From contig VGXD01000034.1 in assembly GCA_016873525.1 (NCBI GenBank), positions 1 to 12,729 of the forward strand: 12,729 nucleotides of DNA, read 5' to 3'. Shown one piece after another: positions 1 to 7,285 of this stretch (position 1 is the first letter of the stretch; each line of letters opens with the position of its first letter). The DNA is from Nitrospira sp. (GTDB lineage Bacteria; Nitrospirota; Nitrospiria; Nitrospirales; Nitrospiraceae). Position numbers and translations under genes: made by a program. The notes beneath the pieces were generated by a model that saw only the letters and a program-made list of their open reading frames with translations, ran no database searches and was not told the origin of the DNA.

Positions 1-3000
1 CAATCCGGCTCGACAGCATCGTCCCCACGGTCCGGTTCACGTTGCGGATCGGCAGCGCCAGCGAGACCTTGTCGCCCCGTTCGAGGGCGGGACGGCAGCG
101 CTCGATCAGTTGCTTGTCGAGCACGTCGGCCAGCCCGTGGTCCTGCTTCTGCACGCAATGCGTGGCGATCTCCGGCGCCACCTCGGGCCGCGTGAGCAGC
201 GGCGCCAGGTCCAGCCCCTTGGCCTTCCAATGCTCGACCACCTTCTGCACCTTGAGCTTGTCCACGCGGCCGACCATCTCTTCGAGCTTGCGGAAGCCCA
301 GCTTGGACATCAGCTCGCGGAGTTCCTCGGCCACGAAGAAAAAGAAATTGACGATGTACTCCGGCTGGCCGGCGAACTTCTTGCGCAGCGCCGGGTCCTG
401 GGTGGCGATCCCCACGGGGCAGGTGTTCAAATGACACTTGCGCATCATGATGCAGCCTTCGGTGATCAGCGGCGCCGTGGCAAACCCGAACTCCTCGGCG
501 CCCAGCAGCGCCGCGATCGCCACGTCCCGGCCGGTCTTCATCTGCCCGTCGGTTTCCACCCGGATGCGGCCGCGCAGATCGTTCAGCACCAGCGTCTGAT
601 GCGTTTCCGCCAGGCCCAATTCCCAGGGCACGCCGGCGCATTTAATCGACGAGAGGGGCGAGGCGCCCGTGCCGCCCGAGTCGCCGCTAATGAGCACCTT
701 GTCGGCCTTCGCCTTGGCCACGCCGGCCGCGACCGTGCCGACGCCCACTTCGGACACCAGCTTGACGGAGACGGCGGCCTCGGGATTGGCGTTCTTCAGG
801 TCGAAGATCAACTGCGCCAGGTCTTCGATCGAATAGATGTCGTGGTGCGGCGGCGGGGAAATCAACTGCACGCCGGGGGTCGCGTAGCGCAGCTTCGCGA
901 TGACTTCGTCCACCTTGTGCCCCGGCAACTGCCCGCCCTCGCCCGGCTTGGCCCCCTGGGCCATCTTGATCTGGAGTTCCCGGGCATTGACCAGATAGTG
1001 CGCCGTCACGCCGAAGCGGGCGGAGGCCACCTGTTTGATGTAGGAATTCTTGCTGTCGCCGTTGGGCAGCGGGGCGAACCGCTCCGGGTCCTCGCCGCCT
1101 TCGCCGGTGTTGCTCTTGCCGCCGATCCGGTTCATCGCGACCGCCAGCGTCTCGTGGGCTTCCTTGCTGATCGAGCCGAACGACATCGCGCCGGTGGTAA
1201 ACCGCTTGACGATCTCCTTGGCCGGCTCGACCTCCTCCAGCGGAACCGGCTCCGGGGCGAACTTAAACTCCAGCAGCCCTCGGATGTTGGAGCGGCGCTT
1301 GCTCTCGTCGTTCACCAGCGCCGCAAACTCCTTGTAGGTCTGGGGGTTGTTGAAGCGCGTGGCGTGCTGCAACTTGTAAATGGTTTCGGGATTCCAATTG
1401 TGGTGCTCGCCCTGGACCCGGTAGTGGATTTCCCCGCCGAAGTCGAGTTGGCGGATCGGCACCGGCTGGTAGGCCAAGGCGTGTCGCCGCAGCGTTTCCT
1501 CGCCGATCTCCCGAATCCCGATCCCCTGGATGCGGGACGGCGTGCCCGTAAAATAGCGGTCGATCGTCTCGCGGTTCAGGCCGATGGCTTCGAAGATTTG
1601 CGCCCCGCAGTAGGACTGGACGGTGGAGATGCCCATCTTCGAGAAGATCTTCAGCAGCCCCTTGTTGATGGCCTTGATGAATTTGGTCTCGGCCGTGACG
1701 GCATCCACCCCTTCCGGCAGATAGCCGTCCCGCTCCATGTCCACCAGCGTCTCGAACACGAGGTAGGGATTGATCGTCCCGGCGCCGTAGCCGATGAGGC
1801 AGGCAAAGTGGTGCACGTCGCGGGGCTCGCCGGTTTCCAGAATCAGCCCGACCTCGGTCCGCGTGCACTCCCGCACCAGATGGTGGTGGACCGCCGCGAT
1901 GCCGAGCAGGCTGGGGATCGGCGCCCATTCCTCGTTCACGCCCCGGTCGCTCAAAATCAAGAACTTGAACCCGTCCTTGATCGCCTGCGACGCCTGGCGG
2001 CAGAGGTCTTCCACCGCCGCGCCGAGGCCTTCCGGCCCCTCGGCCACGCGAAAGAGCATCCGCAGGGTCTTGCTCTTGAAATGCGGGTCGGCAATCTCGC
2101 GGATTTTTTCCAGCTCGGCGTTGGTCAGGAGCGGCTGCTGGACCTTGATCCGCCGGCAGGCTTCCGGAATTTCGTCCATCACGTTCGGCTTGGGACCGAT
2201 GTTGGTCACCAGCGACATGACCAACTGCTCGCGGATCGGATCGATCGGCGGGTTGGTCACTTGCGCGAAGAGCTGCTTGAAATACTTGAACAGCAATTGC
2301 GGCCGCTCCGACAGCACGGCCAGGGGCGTGTCCGTCCCCATGGAGGAGATCGGCTCTTCGCCGGTCACGACCATCGGGGTGATGACCATCTTCAACTCTT
2401 CGACCGTGTAGCCGAAGGCCTGCTGGCGCAGCCGGATCGTCGGATGGTCCGGCTGCGGCACGTTCAACGGCTCCGGGAGTTCGTCCAGCGAAATGCGGTA
2501 CTGGGTCACCCAGGACCGGTAGGGTCTCCGCCCCACGATGTCGGCCTTGATCTCCTCGTCGTCGATGATGCGGCCTTGCCCGGTGTCCACCAGGAACATG
2601 CGGCCCGGCTGCAGGCGGCCCTTCTGACGGATGTGCTTCGGCTCGGCCGGGAGGACGCCAGCCTCGGAGGCCAGCACGACGCGGTCATCGGTCGTGACCT
2701 GATAGCGGCAGGGTCGCAGCCCGTTGCGGTCCAGCGTCGCGCCGATCAGCGCGCCGTCGGTAAAACACACCGCTGCGGGACCGTCCCAGGGTTCCATCAT
2801 CGCGGCGTGGTACTCGTAGAAGCCGCGCCGGTCCAAGTCCATCTGCGGATTGCCGGCCCAGGGCTCGGGGATCAGCATCATCATCGCCTGCGGCAGCGAG
2901 CGGCCGCCCAGCACCAGGAACTCCAGCGCGTTGTCCAGACAGGCCGAGTCGCTCTGCTGCTCGGAGACGATCGGGAACAGCTTGGGAATGTCCGCCCCGA

Positions 3001-3835
3001 ACAGGTCCGATTGCAGGCGGCCCTGACGCGCCCGCATCCAATTCACGTTGCCCTTGAGCGTGTTGATCTCGCCGTTGTGGCAGATGTAGCGATAGGGATG
3101 CGCCAGCGGCCAGGTCGGAAACGTGTTGGTGCTGAAGCGCGAATGGACGAGGGCCAGCGCGCTGACCACGCTGCTGTCGGTCAGGTCCTGGTAGTAGGAC
3201 GCCATCTGTTCGGGCAGCAACAGCCCCTTGTAGACGATCGTGTTGCCGGAGAGGCTGGACACGTAGCAATGCTCCCGGCCGTCGATGGCCGACTCGCGGA
3301 CCGCCTTCTCGACGCGCTTGCGGACCACGTAGAGCTTGCGCTCGAACTGCGCCTCGTTGAGAATGTCGCGGGCGATGAAGACCTGGCGGATGGCCGGTTC
3401 GGTCCGGCGGGCCTGCACGCCGATCGCGTCGCTCTTCACCGGCACGTCGCGCCAGCCGAGCAGCCGCAGCTTTTCCTCCGCGATGACCTTCTCGAACAGC
3501 GTCTCGCACTGCCGGCGCGCCGCCGCATCGGGCGGCAAAAAGACCATGCCGACGCCGTACTCGCCGGCCTGGGGCAGCTTCACGCGCACATCGGCCGCGG
3601 CCAGCGCCAGAAAGGCGTGGGGAATCTGCAGCAGGATTCCGGCCCCGTCGCCCGTGCAGGGGTCGCAGCCTTGGGCGCCTCGGTGGGACAGATTTTTGAG
3701 GACCTGGAGCCCGTCCTGGACGATGCTGTGGGATCGCCGGCCCTTGATGTGCGCCACAAAACCGATGCCGCAGCCGTCTTTTTCAAATTGGGGGTCGTAG
3801 AGGCCTTGCTGAGGAGGCAATCCGGGAATATTCAT
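1..3835 (-). CDS. gltB: Glutamate synthase (NADPH/ferredoxin) large subunit, C-terminus cut by window edge
   Basis: This enzyme transfers the amide nitrogen of glutamine to 2-oxoglutarate to give two glutamates, in the cytosolic GS-GOGAT pathway. I translated 1278 codons from the ATG at 3835. Cys22, in the context DGCGIGF, is the expected N-terminal nucleophile after propeptide removal, and a class II glutaminase domain follows (about residues 22-430). The FMN/synthase domain carries GDSGGTGASPLSS. The cluster ligands of a 3Fe-4S centre are visible as C1128-x5-C1134-x4-C1139 (CIMMRKCHLNTC). The reading frame is open to base 1, ending at RNVNRTVGTMLS, where the GXGXG beta-helix domain begins. 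About 230-250 residues of a roughly 1500-residue family length are therefore outside the window. No frameshift was seen. The codons TTA, CTA and TCA are absent from 110 to 3835. The start is preceded by only a weak, distant AGGA. A small subunit gene (gltD) is not visible and could lie off the left edge. Confidence 0.97.
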   Translation of the reverse strand, partial: MNIPGLPPQQGLYDPQFEKDGCGIGFVAHIKGRRSHSIVQDGLQVLKNLSHRGAQGCDPCTGDGAGILLQIPHAFLALAAADVRVKLPQAGEYGVGMVFLPPDAAARRQCETLFEKVIAEEKLRLLGWRDVPVKSDAIGVQARRTEPAIRQVFIARDILNEAQFERKLYVVRKRVEKAVRESAIDGREHCYVSSLSGNTIVYKGLLLPEQMASYYQDLTDSSVVSALALVHSRFSTNTFPTWPLAHPYRYICHNGEINTLKGNVNWMRARQGRLQSDLFGADIPKLFPIVSEQQSDSACLDNALEFLVLGGRSLPQAMMMLIPEPWAGNPQMDLDRRGFYEYHAAMMEPWDGPAAVCFTDGALIGATLDRNGLRPCRYQVTTDDRVVLASEAGVLPAEPKHIRQKGRLQPGRMFLVDTGQGRIIDDEEIKADIVGRRPYRSWVTQYRISLDELPEPLNVPQPDHPTIRLRQQAFGYTVEELKMVITPMVVTGEEPISSMGTDTPLAVLSERPQLLFKYFKQLFAQVTNPPIDPIREQLVMSLVTNIGPKPNVMDEIPEACRRIKVQQPLLTNAELEKIREIADPHFKSKTLRMLFRVAEGPEGLGAAVEDLCRQASQAIKDGFKFLILSDRGVNEEWAPIPSLLGIAAVHHHLVRECTRTEVGLILETGEPRDVHHFACLIGYGAGTINPYLVFETLVDMERDGYLPEGVDAVTAETKFIKAINKGLLKIFSKMGISTVQSYCGAQIFEAIGLNRETIDRYFTGTPSRIQGIGIREIGEETLRRHALAYQPVPIRQLDFGGEIHYRVQGEHHNWNPETIYKLQHATRFNNPQTYKEFAALVNDESKRRSNIRGLLEFKFAPEPVPLEEVEPAKEIVKRFTTGAMSFGSISKEAHETLAVAMNRIGGKSNTGEGGEDPERFAPLPNGDSKNSYIKQVASARFGVTAHYLVNARELQIKMAQGAKPGEGGQLPGHKVDEVIAKLRYATPGVQLISPPPHHDIYSIEDLAQLIFDLKNANPEAAVSVKLVSEVGVGTVAAGVAKAKADKVLISGDSGGTGASPLSSIKCAGVPWELGLAETHQTLVLNDLRGRIRVETDGQMKTGRDVAIAALLGAEEFGFATAPLITEGCIMMRKCHLNTCPVGIATQDPALRKKFAGQPEYIVNFFFFVAEELRELMSKLGFRKLEEMVGRVDKLKVQKVVEHWKAKGLDLAPLLTRPEVAPEIATHCVQKQDHGLADVLDKQLIERCRPALERGDKVSLALPIRNVNRTVGTMLSSRI

Positions 3836-3939
3836 CGCACGCTCGTCGTCCTGCTGAATGATCGGGTTAATCGATGCGTCACCGCTGGGCCGGGCGCTTC
3901 GGGAGGGGAAAACCGACCCGTGGCAATGACCTCGGTCAG

Positions 3940-3970
3940 GGCATGCAAAACTCGCACAAAGTGCGATGCC
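3940..3970. promoter_or_regulatory. Dyad at the gltB start site (candidate operator or leader hairpin)
   Basis: TCGCACAAAGTGCGA (3952-3966) is a perfect 6-bp inverted repeat around a 3-nt centre. It is flanked by a second, imperfectly spaced pair, GGCA (3940-3943) and TGCC (3967-3970). It lies immediately downstream of the predicted -10 box and covers the expected transcription start, as a repressor operator would. A further dyad, TGACC-TC-GGTCA, is at 3927-3938. No regulator family is recognised from the site. Confidence 0.35.
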
Positions 3971-4000
3971 ACCATACTGGATGGGGCGTGAATCTGTCAA
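3971..4000 (-). promoter_or_regulatory. Probable sigma-70 promoter of gltB
   Basis: On the minus strand a perfect -35 box TTGACA (3995-4000) is followed after 18 bp by TATGGT (3971-3976), which matches four of six -10 positions. The predicted start near 3964 leaves a leader of about 130 nt before the gltB ATG. The boxes are seen in the sequence; promoter activity is inferred. Confidence 0.55.
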
Positions 4001-4079
4001 GCGATCCACGCCCTGTTGTGGCCTTTCGCGCGCCGCCAGCAAGGGGTTCGTCGAGAATCCCCCCTGCGAACGGCGAGGC

Positions 4080-4108
4080 TTGACAAACCCCAACCCCTGC
4101 CCTAGTAT
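4080..4108 (+). promoter_or_regulatory. Strong sigma-70 promoter directly abutting the polyprenyl synthase start codon
   Basis: A perfect -35 TTGACA (4080-4085), a 17-bp spacer and a -10 TAGTAT (4103-4108, four of six) end only 6 bp before the ATG at 4115. Transcription would begin at or within a base or two of that ATG, so a leaderless mRNA is predicted. The rest of 3836-4114 shows no gene I can support. A 69-codon frame at 3874-4083 overlaps both promoters and looks like chance. Confidence 0.65.
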
Positions 4109-4114
4109 CGCCGC

Positions 4115-5119
4115 ATGAAAAACGGCGCCACGACCTCGACCGTGCAGACCATGGCGGACGTCTGGGACGCCTACCGGGACGAATTGGACGGGGTCGAAGA
4201 TCAGGTCCGCAAACACCTCGATTCGTCGGTCACCCTCGTCAACACGGTCGCCGCCCACATCCTCAGCAGCGGCGGCAAACGCATCCGCCCCTTGCTGCTC
4301 CTCCTCTGCGCGCGGCTCTGCGGCTACCGCGACCACGAGCACCACGCCCTCGGCAGCCTGGTCGAGTACATCCATACCGCCACGCTCCTGCACGACGACG
4401 TCGTGGACGACGCGGACCTGCGCCGGGGCCGGCAGACCGCCCGCAAGGTCTGGGGCAACCAGGTCAGCATCCTGGTGGGCGACTATCTCTACTCGAAAGC
4501 CATCTGCCACATCGTCGGCTTTCACAACCAAGACATCAACGAAGTCCTCTCCGAGGCCTGCCGGAAAATGGCCGAGGGCGAGGTGCTGCAGCTCTATTAC
4601 AACGGCAACCCGCAGGTCACGGAAGCCGAATACCTGCGCATCGTGGAATACAAGACGGCCGGCCTGATCGCGGCGGCCTGCCGGATCGGCGCGATCGTCA
4701 GCGGCGCGCCGGCCGACAAGCAGGCCGCCCTGTTCCGGTTCGGCCAGTACCTCGGCATCGCCTTCCAGCTTGCCGACGACACGCTCGATTACGCGGCCGA
4801 CGGGGATCGGCTGGGGAAGTCTCTGGGACAGGACCTTCGGCAGGGCAAGACCACGCTTCCGCTCCTGCATTTGTTGCAGCACTGCCCCGAGCAGGATCGG
4901 AAGATGATCACGGATCGGATGGAGACCCGGACCCTGACGGACACCGACCTCCTGCACATCGTCGCCCTCATGCAGCAGTTCGGCTCCATCGCCTACGCCA
5001 TGGCGCGCGCGCGCGAATTCGTGACGGCCGCCGTCGCCGATCTGGCCCTCTTCGAAGACTCCCCCCACAAACGCGCTTTGTCGGTCGTCGCGGATTACAT
5101 GGTCATCCGCGATCGATAA
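4115..5119 (+). CDS. ispB: Long-chain polyprenyl diphosphate synthase (octaprenyl type)
   Basis: This is a trans-isoprenyl diphosphate synthase that extends farnesyl diphosphate with isopentenyl diphosphate, most likely to make the side chain of menaquinone or ubiquinone. The protein is 334 aa and all-helical. Diagnostic motifs are GGKRIRP (53-59, diphosphate binding), the first Asp-rich motif DDVVD (94-98) followed by RRG, and the second DDTLD (221-225) with a downstream GKTTLPLL. Residue -5 before the first motif is Ala (A89), a small residue consistent with medium- or long-chain products rather than farnesyl or geranylgeranyl diphosphate. The ATG at 4115 abuts a strong promoter and has no Shine-Dalgarno. 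A second in-frame Met at 4151, before ADVWDAY, also lacks one and could be the start of a shorter form. It is probably the first gene of an operon with the next two genes. The ispB symbol follows motif similarity; chain length cannot be read from sequence alone. Confidence 0.9.
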   Translation: MKNGATTSTVQTMADVWDAYRDELDGVEDQVRKHLDSSVTLVNTVAAHILSSGGKRIRPLLLLLCARLCGYRDHEHHALGSLVEYIHTATLLHDDVVDDADLRRGRQTARKVWGNQVSILVGDYLYSKAICHIVGFHNQDINEVLSEACRKMAEGEVLQLYYNGNPQVTEAEYLRIVEYKTAGLIAAACRIGAIVSGAPADKQAALFRFGQYLGIAFQLADDTLDYAADGDRLGKSLGQDLRQGKTTLPLLHLLQHCPEQDRKMITDRMETRTLTDTDLLHIVALMQQFGSIAYAMARAREFVTAAVADLALFEDSPHKRALSVVADYMVIRDR

Positions 5120-5129
5120 CCCGAGAACC

Positions 5130-5220
5130 GTGACACGTGATGCGTGACAAGTGACATGTCTCTCACCCCATTTGCCTCATTGAGCCTTTCACCCATCACC
5201 CGTCACCCGTCACTCGTCAC
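5130..5220. repeat. Facing heptad arrays, GTGANNN and NNNTCAC
   Basis: Four units of GTGANNN follow one another with exact 7-bp phase at 5130-5157 (third bases of the variable part differ). Five units of NNNTCAC in exact 7-bp phase lie at 5186-5220. The second array is the reverse complement type of the first, so a transcript could fold into a long imperfect stem. The array begins 10 bp after the polyprenyl synthase stop and extends into the frame of the next gene. Confidence 0.75.
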
Positions 5221-5752
5221 CCTCCCTTCGCCCCATCCGCTGGTCTGGCTGGCAACGGAAGCGATCGAGACGTTTCTCGTCCATCGGCGCCTCATTGAGC
5301 CGCCGGCGCGCTTGTATGCCGACATGCCGGAGGCGTTGAAGCCTGCGGCGGTGTTTGTCTGTCTGAAACGAGAGGGGCGGCTGCGGGGCTGCATCGGCAC
5401 GACCGAGCCGCTCCGGGACACCTTGGCCCGCGAGGTGATCGACAATGCCGTCGGCGCGGCGACCCGCGATCCGCGATTCCCCGCGCTCGAGCCGTCGGAA
5501 CTGGACGCGCTGCGCGTCTCGATCGATGTCTTGGGGCCGGCCGAGCCGGTGCAGGGTCCGGACGAGCTGGACCATCGGCGCTACGGCATCATCCTCCGGT
5601 CCGGCGAGCGGCGCAGCGTCCTGTTGCCGGCTATCGAAGGGGTCGAATCCGTCTCGGAGCAAATTCGGGCCGCCCGCGACAAAGCGGGGCTCGGCCCAGG
5701 CGAGCCGATCGAGTTGTTACGATTTGAAGTCACCCGCTATTGCGACGTGTAA
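5156..5752 (+). CDS. AMMECR1 domain protein (AmmeMemoRadiSam system protein A)
   Basis: This is a single-domain AMMECR1 protein of about 198 aa. The family's molecular function is not settled. In bacteria and archaea it often occurs with a Memo-like protein and a radical SAM enzyme, neither of which is visible here. The diagnostic LRGCIGT motif is at residues 76-82 and ATRDPRFPAL follows near 103-112. The domain itself begins around HPLVWLATEAIETFL, near residue 27. Start choice is uncertain. GTG 5144, ATG 5156 and TTG 5180 are in frame, none has a Shine-Dalgarno, and the first 20 or so residues are encoded by the heptad repeat. ATG 5156 is the conventional choice. It lies 36 bp after the upstream stop and is probably co-transcribed with it. 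Confidence 0.88.
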   Translation: MSLTPFASLSLSPITRHPSLVTLPSPHPLVWLATEAIETFLVHRRLIEPPARLYADMPEALKPAAVFVCLKREGRLRGCIGTTEPLRDTLAREVIDNAVGAATRDPRFPALEPSELDALRVSIDVLGPAEPVQGPDELDHRRYGIILRSGERRSVLLPAIEGVESVSEQIRAARDKAGLGPGEPIELLRFEVTRYCDV

Positions 5753-5763
5753 TGCGTCATGAG

Positions 5764-5823
5764 GTGAACGGTTCGGCGGAATCCCGATCGAGCACGCATC
5801 GTTCACGGCGCATCACTCATCAC
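5764..5823. repeat. Degenerate heptad inverted repeat before the DUF1015 gene
   Basis: GTGAACG (5764-5770) is matched by its perfect complement CGTTCAC (5800-5806). Two TCAC units ending at 5816 and 5823 keep the 7-bp phase with each other, but not with the first. It looks like an eroded copy of the arrays found in the other spacers. The 81-bp spacer holds no clear promoter. Confidence 0.4.
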
Positions 5824-5833
5824 TGGAGCAGAC

Positions 5834-7159
5834 ATGGCCAATTTGATTCCTTTCAAGGGCGTGTTATATGACCCCGCCGCCGTCGGCAAGATCGCGGACG
5901 TGGTGGCCCCCCCCTACGATGTCATCGACGGCGACTTCCAACGGGCCTTGCACGCCCGCCACCCCAACAACGTGATCCGGCTCGAATTGGGGCAGGACGA
6001 ACCGACCGACGGCCCGTCGCGCAACCGCTACACCCGCGCCGCCGCCTACCTGCAAGACTGGCTCAAGCAGGGCGCGTTGCGCCGCGACGGCGAGGCCGCC
6101 GTGTACCCCTACCAAATCGAATACCAGCCGCCCGCCGGCGAGCCCGGGGCCGGCGCGCGCGTGCTGCGGGGATTTCTGGCGACGGTCGAACTGGCCGAGT
6201 TCGGCACCGGACACATCTATCCGCACGAGAACACGCGATCGGCGGCCAAGGCGGACCGATTCCAGTTGCTCGAAGCCTGCCGGACCAACTTCAGTCCCAT
6301 CTTTTCGTTGTTCTCCGACCCGGACGGCGGGGCGCTGCGCCTGATCGACCGATCCGTCAACGCGGACCACCCGCGCTTCGATTTTCGGGACGACGACGGG
6401 TTCCGCCACCGCCTCTGGGCCATCACCGACCGCCGCGTGCTGCAGGACCTCGTCGCGACCCTCCAGGCCAAGCCCCTCTTCATCGCCGACGGGCACCACC
6501 GGTACGAGACCGCGCTCACCTACCGGAAGCTCCGCCGCCAGCAGGCCGGCCTGCCGCCCTCCGGCGGCCTCCAGGCATACGACCGCGTGTTGATGCTCCT
6601 GGCCAGCCTGGAAGATCCGGGACTCACCGTCCTGCCGACCCATCGCCTGCTCACCACGCCCTTGCCCGGATTGCCCGAGATCACGGCCCGCCTCCGCGAC
6701 GCCTTTCTCATCGAAGAATTTTCGTTTCAGAGCCCGACCGAACCGGAAACGCGCCGACGCTTTCTCCACCAGCTCCGAGCGCAGGGGCAAACCGGCCACG
6801 CCTTCGGCCTCGCGCTGCGCGGCCTGGACACCTATCTCCTGCTCAGCCTCCGCCCCAACCAGCCCGTCCTCTCCAGCGCCTCGGCGCGGGACCGATTGGA
6901 CGTTTCGATCCTGCACAGCCACGTGCTCGGCACACTGTGCACGAAGGCCGACGAAGACGCGCTCATCTATACCAAGGACGATCACGAAGCCTTGGACTTG
7001 GTGCGTCGCGGCACGGCGACCGCGGCCTTGGTCCTCAACCCCACCAAGGTCAGCGAAGTCCGCGCCGTGGCCACGGCCGGCGAGCGGATGCCGCACAAGT
7101 CCACGTATTTTTTCCCCAAGCCGCTCACCGGCTTGGTCATGAACGTCATGGAAGACTGA
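5834..7159 (+). CDS. DUF1015 family protein of unknown function
   Basis: The protein is 441 aa and matches the DUF1015 family over its whole length, which has no established biochemical role that I know of. Visible hallmarks are an N-terminal IPFKGVLYDP and VVAPPYDVI (23-31), a central HENT-type segment (IYPHENTRSAAKADRF), and the highly conserved FIADGHHRYETAL beginning at F216, whose His/Asp/Glu cluster looks catalytic or metal-binding. The C-terminus has FFPKPLTGLVM. There are no signal peptide or membrane segments, so it should be cytosolic. The ATG at 5834 has a good Shine-Dalgarno, GGAG at 5825-5828 with 5-nt spacing. It probably belongs to the same transcription unit as the prenyl synthase and AMMECR1 genes. 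The context does not reveal a function. Confidence 0.93.
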   Translation: MANLIPFKGVLYDPAAVGKIADVVAPPYDVIDGDFQRALHARHPNNVIRLELGQDEPTDGPSRNRYTRAAAYLQDWLKQGALRRDGEAAVYPYQIEYQPPAGEPGAGARVLRGFLATVELAEFGTGHIYPHENTRSAAKADRFQLLEACRTNFSPIFSLFSDPDGGALRLIDRSVNADHPRFDFRDDDGFRHRLWAITDRRVLQDLVATLQAKPLFIADGHHRYETALTYRKLRRQQAGLPPSGGLQAYDRVLMLLASLEDPGLTVLPTHRLLTTPLPGLPEITARLRDAFLIEEFSFQSPTEPETRRRFLHQLRAQGQTGHAFGLALRGLDTYLLLSLRPNQPVLSSASARDRLDVSILHSHVLGTLCTKADEDALIYTKDDHEALDLVRRGTATAALVLNPTKVSEVRAVATAGERMPHKSTYFFPKPLTGLVMNVMED

Positions 7160-7179
7160 CAACCGTGATGGGTGAGGAG

Positions 7180-7207
7180 TTGACGAGTTTTGAAGAAGGA
7201 CTAGGAT
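7180..7207 (+). promoter_or_regulatory. Possible sigma-70 promoter of the response regulator
   Basis: TTGACG (7180-7185, five of six) is separated by 16 bp from TAGGAT (7202-7207, four of six). The predicted start is near 7214, giving a leader of about 70 nt. The left repeat arm overlaps the -35 box. Confidence 0.4.
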
Positions 7208-7221
7208 AACCCGGGCCGAAA

Positions 7222-7246
7222 GGGGAGGGCATGTTCCACCCTTCCC
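7222..7246 (+). terminator. Leader hairpin, possible weak terminator or attenuator
   Basis: GGGGAGGG (7222-7229) pairs with CCCTTCCC (7239-7246) over 8 bp, including one G-T wobble, around a 9-nt loop. A run of five T lies about 24 bp further on, separated by the heptad arm, so this is not a canonical intrinsic terminator. It might end the upstream operon or attenuate the next gene. Confidence 0.3.
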
Positions 7247-7285
7247 ACGCTTCACGCATCACGCTTCACGTTTTTGGGGTGCGGC

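Larger units (their letters stand above)
7165..7269. repeat. Facing heptad arrays between the DUF1015 gene and the response regulator
   Basis: Two clean GTGANNN units and a third with a one-base insertion lie at 7165-7185. The complementary arm has TCAC (or CCAC) ending at 7248, 7255, 7262 and 7269, an exact 7-bp period. The arms flank the putative promoter and leader hairpin of the downstream gene. Confidence 0.65.

Noticed and set aside
110..3991. A 1293-codon open frame on the plus strand covering nearly all of gltB
   Set aside because: It is codon-on-codon antisense to gltB. It stays open only because gltB lacks TTA, CTA and TCA codons, as expected in a high-GC gene. The product is low-complexity, rich in Arg, His, Leu and Asp, and matches no family I recognise.
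3874..4083. A 69-codon plus-strand frame in the gltB-ispB spacer
   Set aside because: It overlaps both predicted promoters and the operator dyad, lacks a ribosome binding site and resembles no known protein.
5003..5015. Alternating GC tract of 13 bp
   Set aside because: It encodes Ala-Arg repeats (MARAREF) inside ispB and is short enough to be expected at this base composition.
5864..7255. A 463-codon minus-strand frame opposite the DUF1015 gene, and a 546-codon one opposite copA (9037-10677)
   Set aside because: These are antisense shadows of well-supported genes with composition-driven, unrecognisable products.
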